A stretch of 64,000 nucleotides of DNA from Serilophus lunatus (taxonomy: Eukaryota; Chordata; Aves; Passeriformes; Eurylaimidae), in contig VXBA01003087.1 of NCBI GenBank assembly GCA_013399895.1, positions 372,001 to 436,000 of the forward strand, read 5' to 3'. The translations under genes were made by a program, and so were the position numbers. How positions within the stretch are numbered: position 1 is the stretch's first letter; each line of letters begins with the position of its first letter. The notes below the pieces were generated by a model. It worked only from the letters and a program-made list of their open reading frames with translations. It was not told the DNA's origin and did not search any database. Shown here in pieces: positions 39,501-50,990 of the stretch.

Positions 39501-41317
39501 CTCTTCATTCTGAACTCGAGTGAGTACAAAGCTTCAGCCTGAGTCCAGATACATAGAAATGTTTCTCATGGTTTTAAACACAAACTGGAACATGCTAGAG
39601 ATCAATATATTATTATATTGTGCAGAGTGCAGCCCACAGTTTCTGCCTTTAGTGCTCAATGCCTACAGAGTTCCAGCTCCACAGTCAGTATCCAGGTCCA
39701 CAGCAATTCCTACTCTGCTGTTTACTGGAAGGAAGATATTAAAGAACTATGAGCAGAGGAACACAACACAAAAGAGAGAATTGGGATCTACCCAACACCA
39801 GGGATGAGTAGTGTTGGCCAAAATGAGTGGAATAGCACTTTCTTTTATTTTAAAGATTTGAATTCACATCACCTCTTGTATTAATTGTTCTTTTTTTGAA
39901 GCTAAAATGAAACATTTCAGTTTTTCATTGGGATTTTTGTTATGACAGACATGGAAGATGAGGACAAGGACAAGTAAAGGAAATATGATGAGCCTGAAAA
40001 ATAGCTCCATGTATTTGCCTGCCAAAACAAGAAATCTTTATTTGATGACTCAAAATTTTTTCCACTCTTAAAGTCACAGATCGGAGAAGAGAAAGAAGTA
40101 AAATACAAGAATGCCATGTAGTTTTCTCCCTACATTCTTTCAGAGGTAGGATGGTAGGGGTGGTGATTCCTGCGGAGCTGAACTTCCACAAAAGCAGTAT
40201 CTTTCTTTTGAAAACACTGAAGTAATAAGTTCGAATGGCATTTGGAAATGACATTTGTTTCTATTTGCATATCCTCACCGTTTCAGTAGAGTAAGTCTTT
40301 CATAATACAACACCTTAATTAAAACATTCTTAAATTATTCCATCTGTACAATACCTTACAGAGTTACTTTGTGTGAAATTAAAAACGTTTTCTCAATTTG
40401 AGATGAAAGCATGTTATAAGACAGGCATGACATTTTGACACAAAGTCTCAAATAAAATAATTATGGTTCTGAGTCCTATCCATCCTAATTTCTGGAATTC
40501 CATTAAAATCTGTCTCCAGCAGAACTCAAACACAACCACCTGTTCCCATTTCTCCTTGGAGTAGGGATGCTGTCTGGGCTTAAAGCAGTAACAGTACTGC
40601 TATTCCTTCTCTCAGAGATCCCTTAAAGAAGGCCTTGGGAAATGTGAAAAGAAGTCCTTGAAGGCTGTTTTAAAGGAATTTATGAGCTGAAGCCCTGGAT
40701 CTCCTCTCTTTGCAGGTATACAGGGACGAAGTGCCGTCACTGGCAATTTTAGGTCAAATCCAGGCCCAGTTCACCAGTGCAGTGGTGGGTGCTGTGAACA
40801 CTCACTGTCTCACGCCACTGGTCTTGGGGAGACCTCAACTCTTTCCTGAGAAAAGATCCCAGGGGCAGCATTTGGCAACTGCTCACCTCTGCCCCTTCCC
40901 TGCTGGATGCTGCCCGGGTTTAGATTGTGACACACCCCAGCCAAAGAGGCACATTTGACAATAGAGCCTGGCTGAAAATAACCTGGCTAAGCCTTAAGCC
41001 AAACAGGATGCAGTAAACCCTCAGAAAGAGTTAGGAGAAATCAGGCTCTACCAGATGAGGAAACAAGCCAGACATGGATCATCCAAGGTCTAAACTTCAG
41101 ACCTTGGGGACTTCCTCGGCACCCACGCCACAGCCACCTCCTGCTCCCGGGAGACCACCTCTCCCAAGGAAAGCAAACTTGTGTGCCCATTATCCATGCC
41201 TTCATCCTCAGATCAGTTGAGTTCTGTAGCTCATCCAAAAAAAGGATTTCAGGCCACTGAACCTGGTTGTCTTGCAACATTACACACTAGGATGTGTTTA
41301 TTCAGAACTTAGATGAC
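36564..41317. other. Intergenic, nothing recognised
   Basis: AT-rich tract without recognised repeats or genes, bounded by CR1 copies. Confidence 0.55.
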
Positions 41318-41406
41318 TTAGTGGAAGGTGTCCCTGCCAGGGCAGGAGATTGAACAAGATGATTTTAATCTCCCTTCCAACACAAACTATTCTATGATGC
41401 CATGAT
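41318..41406 (+). mobile_element. CR1 LINE 3' end
   Basis: GTGGAAGGTGTCCCTGCC, GATTTTAATCTCCCTTCCAACACAAAC and TTCTATGATGCCATGAT form a short sense CR1 3' end. Confidence 0.85.
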
Positions 41407-43290
41407 TTAATTAATTTTACAAAATTGTTATGTATTTTTAAAACAGAGTAACAATCATTTTAGGACTTTAAAATTTAACTATGTTTTTCTGCTTAGTATG
41501 AAAATTGATGTGTCACCCAAGGTCCTCCTACAATATTTATAGTGAAGGGATTAATACAGACTTATTGTCAGATAGCCCAACCTAGTGCTTATTGACTGTT
41601 AAAATAGTCAAATGAATTATGAGTTGAGTTTTTTGAAGAGAGCTTGTTGGAACATATCAATAAATGAGGCTCTCACAAACTGATTCATGTTTGAATTGTT
41701 CCATTAGGACACTGAATGCTGTAACACTCATTTATCAAGTAGATCTGACATCATGGCAATCTGGAATAGCACGGTTTTTTCTCTGATTTATGATTGTCTC
41801 TGGTTTGGTATCTGAGCCTGATTCTCCCAAAGGGAGCGGGAGTGCTCTCACAGGCATTCACATCTTATTCTTAGGCGCTGGAGAATTCATGAGCAGAGCC
41901 CCTTTAAGTGCTGATGCCACAGCACAAATCTTTTAGACACCAAAATAATCGGGGGAAAAAAATTCTAAAAGAATCAGATTTCATTGCTTGTCATGCCCAC
42001 GGAATTTTTCTCCTTTCCCAAGCACAGCCCATAGCACAGGGCTGCACCTCCACCCACTGCCTAGCCCCAGTGAGGCTCACTCCCAGCTCCACAAAAAAAT
42101 GTGGAGGGAGGAGAAAAGACACCACCAGAGCACCTTTAGGATTTCCTGCTCTGGCTTCTCCTGATCCCATGGCCATCTGGTGCAGGCAGAAGAGGTCAGG
42201 ACCGGGCTTATCCTACCCCACCTGAGAGAGCAGCACTGGGACAGGGCTGCTCTGGGACGTGGCAGAAGGTCCCTGTATCCTGCTCAGGACCTTCCCACTC
42301 ACTGTCCATTTGAGTCCCTCACACTGTGGAGTGTATTTTCCATTTACCCTTTCAGGCTGTCACAGGAACCAAAGGAATGCAGGTGCTTTGTCCACGCCCA
42401 GCCCCGCAGTGTCTGTGACACTGGTATTCCCGGGGTTTCACAGGAGCGTTTTCCCAGCACGAAGGCTGCCTTGCTCCAAATTCCATCCCTGGGAGGTGAA
42501 CTGGCACTGGATGCAGCAGTATCGTGCTGCTGTGCACACATGGATGGATGATATGAATCAGAGGTGTTTACAGCAAGAGCCTTTCTGATCTCATAATTTT
42601 GTGCCCTTGATTTTCCCTTTCCCTTTCCATCCCTTTCCCCTGCTCTCCCTTAAGCAGCAAGTTTCCCGTCCTTCCTTCTGCCTGTTACAACAAGCCTTTG
42701 CTGCTGATTCTCTCATGCTCAAGCAAAGTCAGAACACTCAGATGACTTCTTACGAAGTGATACAGCTGTAGTCTGAGATGGGGGAGGCTAAAATGTTCGG
42801 AATTAATTTTAGGATAGAGCCGTGGCAGTCCCTGCGGAGAAGTCTTTCAAACAATGAACTGTACTGGCCAGCATTTGTGCTCCAGTGTCTACAGAAACAA
42901 AAGCAAGTCCCCAGGAAAGGATTTGCTCTGCTGTTTATCTGAGCTATGTTTTGGAGCAGGAATGGGAACACATGTGCTTTAAGGCATCAGCCATTGTTCC
43001 AAATCATGATATTTATTTACAAGTTCAGAGAAACACGGGTACACGCTTCAGCTGCTGCATAACTGCATCCCCAGCTTGCTTTGTTTGGTCTGCAAAGGAA
43101 AAAGAAACATTCATCCTAATTTTATGCTGTTTTACAAAGGATGTGTAAAGATATTTACAAATTAGCTGGTGAAGGTTCAGCATTTATAATTAGAGTCAAT
43201 CACAGGATCCAAGAAAAACCCCACGAAGCATCTGGAATGAAATAAATGGTACAAAGGATGTCTACAGGAAAGGGATAAAACTCCTTTTCT

Positions 43291-43434
43291 GTTGAGGGTG
43301 CCTGAGCCCTGGCACAGCTCAGAGAGGCTGGGGAGTCTCCTCCTCTGGAGATACTCAAAACTCACCTGGATATGATCCATGACTGGATGATCTCCAAAAG
43401 TCCCTCCAAGCCCAGGCAGCCTGTGATTCTGCCA
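43291..43434 (+). mobile_element. Diverged CR1 LINE 3' fragment
   Basis: GTGCCTGAGCCCTGGCACAGCTCAGAGAGGCTGGGGAGTCTCC, then GGATGATCTCCAAAAGTCCCTCCAAGCCC and CTGTGATTCTGCC, is an older sense CR1 fragment. Confidence 0.75.
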
Positions 43435-44120
43435 TATGAGGAAGATGTAAATACTACAGGGATTTCAGTGGCCACACAATGCTGTCTGCTTTGCTTTCAT
43501 CTTCTGATGAATAAAGGTAACATAAGGAATCCATTCCCACCGTCCCTTTAACTTCTTGCAGTTGTGGTTGCCACAGGGATGTCAGGATCATTCAGTGGAA
43601 GTGACATTATTTCTGACATTGTAAGGAACCCTGCAGCTCCTCATACTGTGAAGCTGCAGCTGCTTGGAACAGGACCTGGACATCCATAATTTCAACAATT
43701 ACATTGTAACTGCATGTTTTGGTGACTGGACAAGGAAAGAAAAAATAAAAAGAGTAAAATCCCCTCCAGCTGGGGACAGCTTTACAGTTCAATAGAGGAA
43801 ACTTTTCCTTCTCTTCTGGGTGTACTGAACCCAATTCCAGACTGCCAGTGCTCTCCTGACAGTGTCTCTGCTGCCTTTGGACAAACACAGATATACTTTT
43901 ACACCTGGAGCTTCCCATTTAAGATAAAAATGGAATTTTTATGTCAACTCTTGTAAGATATGGAGGTGCACTTGGCAGAGCTTCAGGACACTTTACCAGA
44001 CAGTTAAAGACGGGAAAGGAGGAAGAGGAAGCACCTGGAAGTCACACCCAAGCCTTGCTGCCTGTCCTAGAGGAACAGTCCCAGCAAGCAGGAGGACATA
44101 ACAAATTCTTGAGTACAAAC

Positions 44121-44300
44121 TGAATCATAGGATTTAGGTTGGAAAAGCCCTCTAAGATCAAGTCCAACTACTTCCTAGCACTGCTAAGCCCACCACTAAC
44201 CCGTGTCCCCAAGTGCCACATCCACAGGTGTGTTACATCTCTCCAGGGATGGAACTCCACCACTGCACTGGGCAGCTGTGCCAGGGCTGGACAGCCCAAG
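44121..44300 (-). mobile_element. CR1 LINE 3' fragment
   Basis: TGAATCATAGGATTTAGGTTGGAAAAGCCCTCTAAGATCAAGTCCAACTAC, then GTGTCCCCAAGTGCCACATCC and CTCCAGGGATGG, is the antisense of an older CR1 subfamily. Confidence 0.88.
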
Positions 44301-44892
44301 GAGACACCTCCTTCACTGACAGCCCTTTCCTTACCATAGCACAGTTCACTTCATCCTCTCTGACTTCCTTTACACCTGAACCATCACCACAGACAAAGGT
44401 AAATCTAAATAAACTGCCAAGAAGTTAATAAATACTCCTGGTCAGGAGTATTTGCCCAGTGCCCAAAGCTCGAGATGCTGCACTTGTCCCTTCACACAGG
44501 GGTGGCCAAGCAGGGTAAGGAGGCTCAGCTGCAGAGAAAGACACCAATTCAATGATAGAGTGTCAGAATTAGAAGATAAATTAACTTTTCAAATGATAAG
44601 ATCTTCACACATCACAGAGGATGCATGTTAATGCTTGGAGAAAGCCAGGAATGAAGAATACATGAATATGAAAGCTGTCCTGAACAATTCTCTGTTTTGT
44701 TTAATTGCTTAGCTCTCAAACTTGAGATTAAGATAGTTTAGGTAGACCCTGCATTATAGGAAACCTCTTGGGTAGTCCAAGCCTGTCTTTTACAACTAAT
44801 GATAGCAAAGTGTAAATATGAAGAAAGCAAAAGCAGGAATTCCTACTGATTTACTTCACTGTTCTAAAAAAATAATTTAAAAAACCAACAGA

Positions 44893-44907
44893 CCACACAC
44901 ACACACA
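44893..44907 (+). repeat. Short (CA)n microsatellite
   Basis: CACACACACACACA, about seven units. Confidence 0.8.
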
Positions 44908-46000
44908 ACCCACACCAGAGTTAAATATTATAATTTCTGAGCCAAAACTATTTTCTTGTCTGTTTTCTGGGGGCAATTTTTTGCATATCCAGAGCCTTAG
45001 GAGGCATTCCTGGTGAAACCCTACCCTACCTTCACAAGTTTTGATTCCTTCCAGCCCTGCTCCACAGGCACCTTCTGTTTTTTGATGGAAAGGAGCAGTA
45101 AGGGTTTGTTCAAAGTCCACACAAGGTAGTACTACTTTTAGGTCTTTAATTAACCTCACAAATAATTCAAGATTTTTTTTTCCATAAAACCCTGGCCATC
45201 ACCTCTCTGAACGCTTGTCTCCAGTCACTGCCAGAGTTACAGTTCTGACATAAGTAATTTGGGACAAATTATAGGGATTATACACATTGCAAACATCTGT
45301 TGAGCTTGGGGAGAAAAAAACCCAAAAAGATATCAAATCTCTCCCCTGGGCTCCTGCCATTCATCATGACTTTGTAAGGACAGCAACAAACTGCAGCTCG
45401 GAAGGACATGTGGACTTCAGCAATGCTTACCTGGAGTTCAGAAAGAAAGAGACTTAAATTCCAACTGAGAACTCTGTCCACACTTCCAGAGTGTTGTGGT
45501 GAAATGTTCAACCCATCTGACAAATGGGACCAGGCATTGAGGTTAAACATGGATTGAGGTTCGTGCCCTTAAATAATCTGCATTTGAAAGCGTTGGCTCT
45601 GCTGTCCTTGCTCCAAATAGACATTTTCTCAGTACCCAGCCATCCTCCCTGTCCACTGCACTTGGTACAGCCACGTTGCTTAAAAAGATTAATGAATAAT
45701 AGATTTCCTGACAGAATAATAGTTATATAAAGGATTCATTCATCACAATAGTAACAACTATGTCACTACTCCAACAAATCTGCAACATGCTCCAAATATT
45801 CGAGTTTCAAAAGACAGTCACCACTTAATATACAAAATTAAGCGTTTTCAAAAAAACAAATTTTGGTTAATGCTAATTGAAATTTGACATTATTAATGTC
45901 AAGTAATATTTTTTTTCCTGAAATAATAAGACAAGTCCTGGTTTAAAATATCTGCATTTTGCCTTTCCAGACAAAACCCAGTGGTACTCTGGTAGAAGTG

Positions 46001-46262
46001 AATCACAGAAAATTGGAATGGTTTGAGTTGGAAGGAACCTTAAAACTTATCCAGTACCACCCCCCTGCCCTGGGCAGGGACACCTCCCACTATCCCAGGG
46101 GGCTCCAGCCTGGCCTTGGGCACTTCCAGGGATGGGGCAGCCACAGCTTCTCTGGGCACCCTGTGCCAGGGCCTGCCCACCCTCACAGGGAAGAGTTTCT
46201 CCCTAATCTCTAATCCAAACCCACTCTCTCTCTCAGTGGGAAGCTATTCCTCATTGTCCTGT
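46001..46262 (-). mobile_element. CR1 LINE 3' fragment
   Basis: AATCACAGAAAATTGGAATGGTTTGAGTTGGAAGGAACC runs through GGCAGGGACACCTCCCACTATCCC to TTTCTCCCTAATCTCTAATCC and CATTGTCCTGTCAC. It reaches slightly further 5' in the element than the other copies. Confidence 0.92.
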
Positions 46263-49200
46263 CACTGATTGATGTGAAAGACATTGAGCTAATTTCCTGG
46301 TTTGGAGAGATATCCAGAAAAGATGAATAATTCCTGGTGCATAATTATAGACCAAATTTTGAAAGACTAAAATAAAGAGGAAGAGAAAGGGGTATTTTTT
46401 TTTTTTCAATCCTATGACTTTAAACCCAACACAATGCGGAAGCCAGGGATAGTCATATAAGAAATTTCTTAACTGGCAAAGCTTTAAGGATGAATGAAAC
46501 ATTGGACTCATCTATTTAAAATGTTTCCACCTCACAAATAAAGAACAGCGTAACTCTGCTAAAGCGGATAGAGGGAATAATCCAATCCCATAACCCTCTC
46601 ACCAGCCCCAGTGACGTGCAGAGGAGCTGGCAGCTCTCTGTGTCAGCCCAGCCTGCTTTGTTTATTCCTATCCTGTGACCTCTTCTCTTGCAAATAACGT
46701 CCCATCCTGGTGTTTTGAAATTATGTTTTTCCCCCAAACACAGTGACCTAATCACTACATGACACACCACGTTTTTCCTTTCGGTAAACCCAGGAAATTT
46801 CCATGTTTCCATACAACGTGTGTTTGCACACTGGGGTGGCACACCACCCGTGTAAGCAGTCAGAGCATTGTGGCCCTGAGGGTTGGCCCTTAAATCTGTA
46901 TTTAGCCACTTGCAGGTAAGGGATCTGATTGTCCCTGATGCCACGGGAGCTGTGGGGGCTCCGTGTTTCCCAGTCCCTGGAGAGGTGCCCAGCAGCCGGA
47001 GCAGATCACTAAAGGTGCTTATGGCTCCAACCTCTGACCTTGGCATGGATCTGGCTTATGTAATGGTGCTAATGCCTCTTACAAACCTCAGAGCATCCAT
47101 GACCAAGGATTCTTGGAAACCTGGCTCTGTGAGCAGCAGGACACTGACCTTCCCAAGGGTTTGTGCAGAGCCTCACGCACAGCGGACTCGCCTTCTCCAG
47201 TTCCATGCTATTTGACCCAATTCCCCCAAATTTCAGCAAGTTGGCCTTTACCATTTGAGAGAGGGGACAGGAACATTCGGGAGGCATTTCTGAAAGTGGA
47301 AACCAGGGAAAACTGGCAGAGAAGCAAGATTCAAAGTAGTGTTTGGGAAGAGGAGATGCTGTTCAAATTCCCAACAGGCATGCAGAGCTCTTGTTCTGTC
47401 TGACTGACCACTCACATGGAGCTCAAAGCAGGAAAGCACAACCACATCTCAGTGACAAACATTCTTTACTTTTCATCCTTTCTCTGCCATGGGTCCCTAA
47501 AATTTATTACTTCCTGGTTCACCAACATCCCACCAGTTGCTGGGGGCTCACTGCTGATTTCTAGCTTTGCCTAAACACAGACATAGAACAGCATTTTCAG
47601 TGGGACTTGCATGTAAGGAAAGCAGCAAATTTGTGCCTAGAAGATGTTTATGTTTTAAGAAAAATATTTCTCGTGTTTACTTGTTGGAGTAGTATCAAAA
47701 ACTCATTTTGGAACTAAGTTTTACTGGCTTTGTCCTTTGCAGATTGCATCTTGCCTTTTACAGTTTGTTTAGAGAATTTATTTTTTTAATTTCCTTCTGC
47801 AACTATAATTTACAGCTAGAATACACTTGTATTTACAGCTGCAATCTTTTACAAGGATTAAATAAGGCTTCCTTACAGATGCGCAGCTATGGGGATTTCT
47901 TCCTGAGCTACCTCAGAAATTCAATATGCATAAGAGAAAATAGTTAAAAAATCAGTAAAATTGTAATTTTGGGTAAACAGAAAACTGTCCGTGAAGGCAA
48001 ATAGCACAAAATTATGCCCCATCCTTAGAAGTTGGGTTAGACAGGGCTTGGAGCAAGGTCCCTTCCAAGCCAAACCATTCTGGGATCCTATGCTTTGTCA
48101 TTAAGTAGAAAGCCTTCTTTAATATTGGAAACACTTTATTAAATGGTTATTTCTACCCTCTAGTAAGGCTGGTCCATCCAGTTGAATGACACCAGAAGGA
48201 TGAGCAGCAGCAACAGGAGTTGCTATTCCTGAGCTGCAGCAGATCCAAAGCTCACACAAATTAAATAGCAGTATCAGGCACATACTTTGAGTTAGGGCTT
48301 TTTTCTTGCTGAAGGAGTGACTTATTGGGACACAAAGACACCTCAAATCTTCTCCAGGAAGAAATTGTAATTTTTGCTTTTTTCCCTCAGAAAATCTGAC
48401 AAAAAGACAGGAAAGCAAAAAAGTTATAGAGTAATCAGTCTCCGTGAAGTCACCATTTGCAAGACAAAACACGACCAAATACGCTGATGAGCCACAGACC
48501 TGCTAAGGAAAATTTGTTCTCCCCATCTGATTTTTTTAGGAGCCACTTTCCGTTGTCAAAACCCATGATAAAAGCTAATGAAAATACAATAGATCTTCTA
48601 AATCAGCAATTTCTCCCTTCCCAGAGATTTTTGTTCATCTGGACTGTCATGTGCTGTCAAAATGGTGTAAAGGGGGAGCCTGGGATCAATAGCTATGCAG
48701 CTGGAAGGGCTGTGGGTGCTTGGCAATGGCCAGGGATGGAGGTTCTCCAGCACTGAAGTCCATCCCTAATGAATCCAACCATCTCCATGTAGTGAATCCC
48801 TAACCCTTGTGCTCCATGACACTCAGGCTGACTCATTTCAGGGAGGTTCTATTACCAGGTGACCTTAATTAATGGATTTCCAAAAAACAGCCCTTGTCAG
48901 TCAACTAATTAGGACTCCACGGGGTTGCTGCTTTTACAGGAGCTGCCATACAGTACAGGGCAGGGTTCCATTCCCACTGCCAGGGAGACAGATTCCAGCA
49001 CACCTGTAAAGGCAGGGAGGAGGCAGCTTTGATCTGACACCTTGTGATGGGTCATTCTGAGCTGCTCTGACACTCTGCTGGGCTGATTCAGCATCACACT
49101 CTGAATTTCTTCATGGAGGCAGTTGCACAACAAGCTCTAGAGCTGGCAGCACCCACATTTCCCCAGAGCCAGGATTTTAGGAGTTCCCCACTCCCAGCCC

Positions 49201-50906
49201 ATGGTCAAAGACCAGCTTGTCCATGGTCAGGATTGTTGCCTCACACACACTGCAGGAGAATGGTGAAACACAGCCTTTTGTCCTGTTACGATTCATGTAA
49301 TCTTTTCAAATTTATTAGGTACAATAGAGTAAGAACATGAATTTTATGGAGAGATTTCATTTGTTAGGCAACCCATTCCCTCCCCTGGGAAGAGAGAGGT
49401 TTCACCAAAAGCCTGGTCCGGTTGTCTTGTTGAGCCAGCAACTGAGTGCTTGAGTTTCAGATTCTGGTTTTTTAAGTGCCTTTCAGGGCTAAAAGCTGTG
49501 AAACAGCAAAGCAGAGAGAGAATCCTCTTGATCCGCATGGAACAAAGAAAACCTGCAGCAGCAGCAGACAAGAGCTTTGTGTAAATCTCCGTGTAAGCCA
49601 CGGGAATGACTTAAGGCTTTGACCCATCATATCCACATTATCCGTCCATCCCTGACGTGGCAAAGATCCTTAGTTTTGCCTAGTGAGGAGGGATTCGCTT
49701 CAGATTTCTATTTCAGAATTGAGGGAATAGCAATTGATCCAGTGATCTGAATCTATCCAGTGACAACAGTCTATCTAGAGACCTACCTACAGAATTTATA
49801 CTAATAATCTATTACCTGCTCTTCTTCCAGGTTTACTCGGTATGTTTCCCACTAGTTTTGATTAATTGCCAGGGGTTCATGTGTGGAACAACTTATTTTA
49901 GACCCAATACACATGAGGATCGGATTGCTTGTGCCCTGGTCAGCCATTATTCCATGTTCTCCCCTGATGTTGTGATGGAAAAATGAGTGAGCACTTCCTC
50001 CTGTGTATACACCACTACATCCCTCCAGCCTAATGCTCCAGCAGCTCTTAAATAAGACATTCATGGCATGAGAACATCTGAGCCTCTGCCTAAAGATGAG
50101 ATTCACTTTGAAGTCAAACCAAGCTTAACATATGAACAGCTAAAACTGCTCTAGACTAAATGGGAGCACTCAAATCACCTGCCTTAAGACTTCTTGGTGC
50201 TCTGCAATGTTCTGGCACCACCCAGCTGGGATCATCTCCTGGTGGGAATATTCAAGAAACAGTTGTTCCACTTCAAAAACTCCACTCAAAAGATAAAAAG
50301 GATGTTGCTGTACCACAGTGCCCTGGGATTTCCACCTGCTTTATAGAATGGGTGGAACAAGAAAGTGATTTTGATTTATAACCTCCAACATTTTTGCTGT
50401 TTTGCAACAAACATGGTCCAACCAGCTCCACAATGTTCTGACGTCTCTTCTTCAACAGGTTCAAATGCTTTACTCCATCTTCTGTATGGGAAAGGTTCAG
50501 TTCAACCCTTAAATACAGCACTTGGAAAATAATTAGGTTGCTGATTCTAAGGGGGATTTGAGGAAAAAAAAAATACAGAAAATACCCAGTACACATTCCT
50601 GCTGCAGGAAGTTTTACACCCACTATTTCCTACCATGTCCCAGATATTCTCCAATGACTGGGAAGGAATAATACAATGAAGGAACTCTCACCTGGGTACT
50701 TTCAGTGAGAATCTGGCCAGACAACTTTTTAAGTAGACTGACATATATCCCAATTGGTTTCTTTGGAACAATGAGAAGGTCCATAATTATCATGTGTATT
50801 TTGACCTTTGCTGATACTGATCAGCTGCAGGAAATTACCCATCACACTGTACCTGCTTATCCCTTTTCTATCCTGTTATTAACTGGCCTCCCTTTGGAAC
50901 TTGCAG
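46263..50906. other. Upstream flank of PDC, first exon not located
   Basis: The non-coding first exon and photoreceptor promoter of PDC should lie here or further left, because the coding start is preceded by a splice acceptor. I could not pick out a TATA box plus CRX/OTX-type sites convincingly. The 176-codon minus frame at 46516-47046 looks like chance. Confidence 0.45.
48031..48095 (+). mobile_element. Short CR1 LINE 3' end
   Basis: GGAGCAAGGTCCCTTCCAAGCCAAACCATTCTGGGATCCTATG is the CR1 3' terminus in sense orientation. Confidence 0.78.
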
Positions 50907-50929
50907 CATCTCCTACTCCAGCCACTGAG

Positions 50930-50990
50930 ATGGAAGAAAATGCCAATACCAGCATGGAAGAAGACTTTGAAGGACAGGCAACACACACAG
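50930..50990 (+). CDS. PDC: PDC coding exon 1
   Basis: This exon encodes residues 1-20 plus the first base of Gly21. The start ATG at 50930 is chosen because the frame matches the family N-terminus (MEE...EEDFEGQATHTG). A good acceptor with a pyrimidine-rich run ends at 50906 (TTGCAG), so the exon probably begins at 50907 with 23 bases of 5' UTR. That implies at least one upstream non-coding exon that I could not place. The exon ends ACACACAG and is followed by GCAAGG, a GC donor. Confidence 0.92.

Noticed and set aside
46516..47046. 176-codon minus-strand open frame
   Set aside because: Frames of this length are expected about once by chance in 64 kb at this composition. It has no recognisable motif, odd residue mix and no exon-like context.
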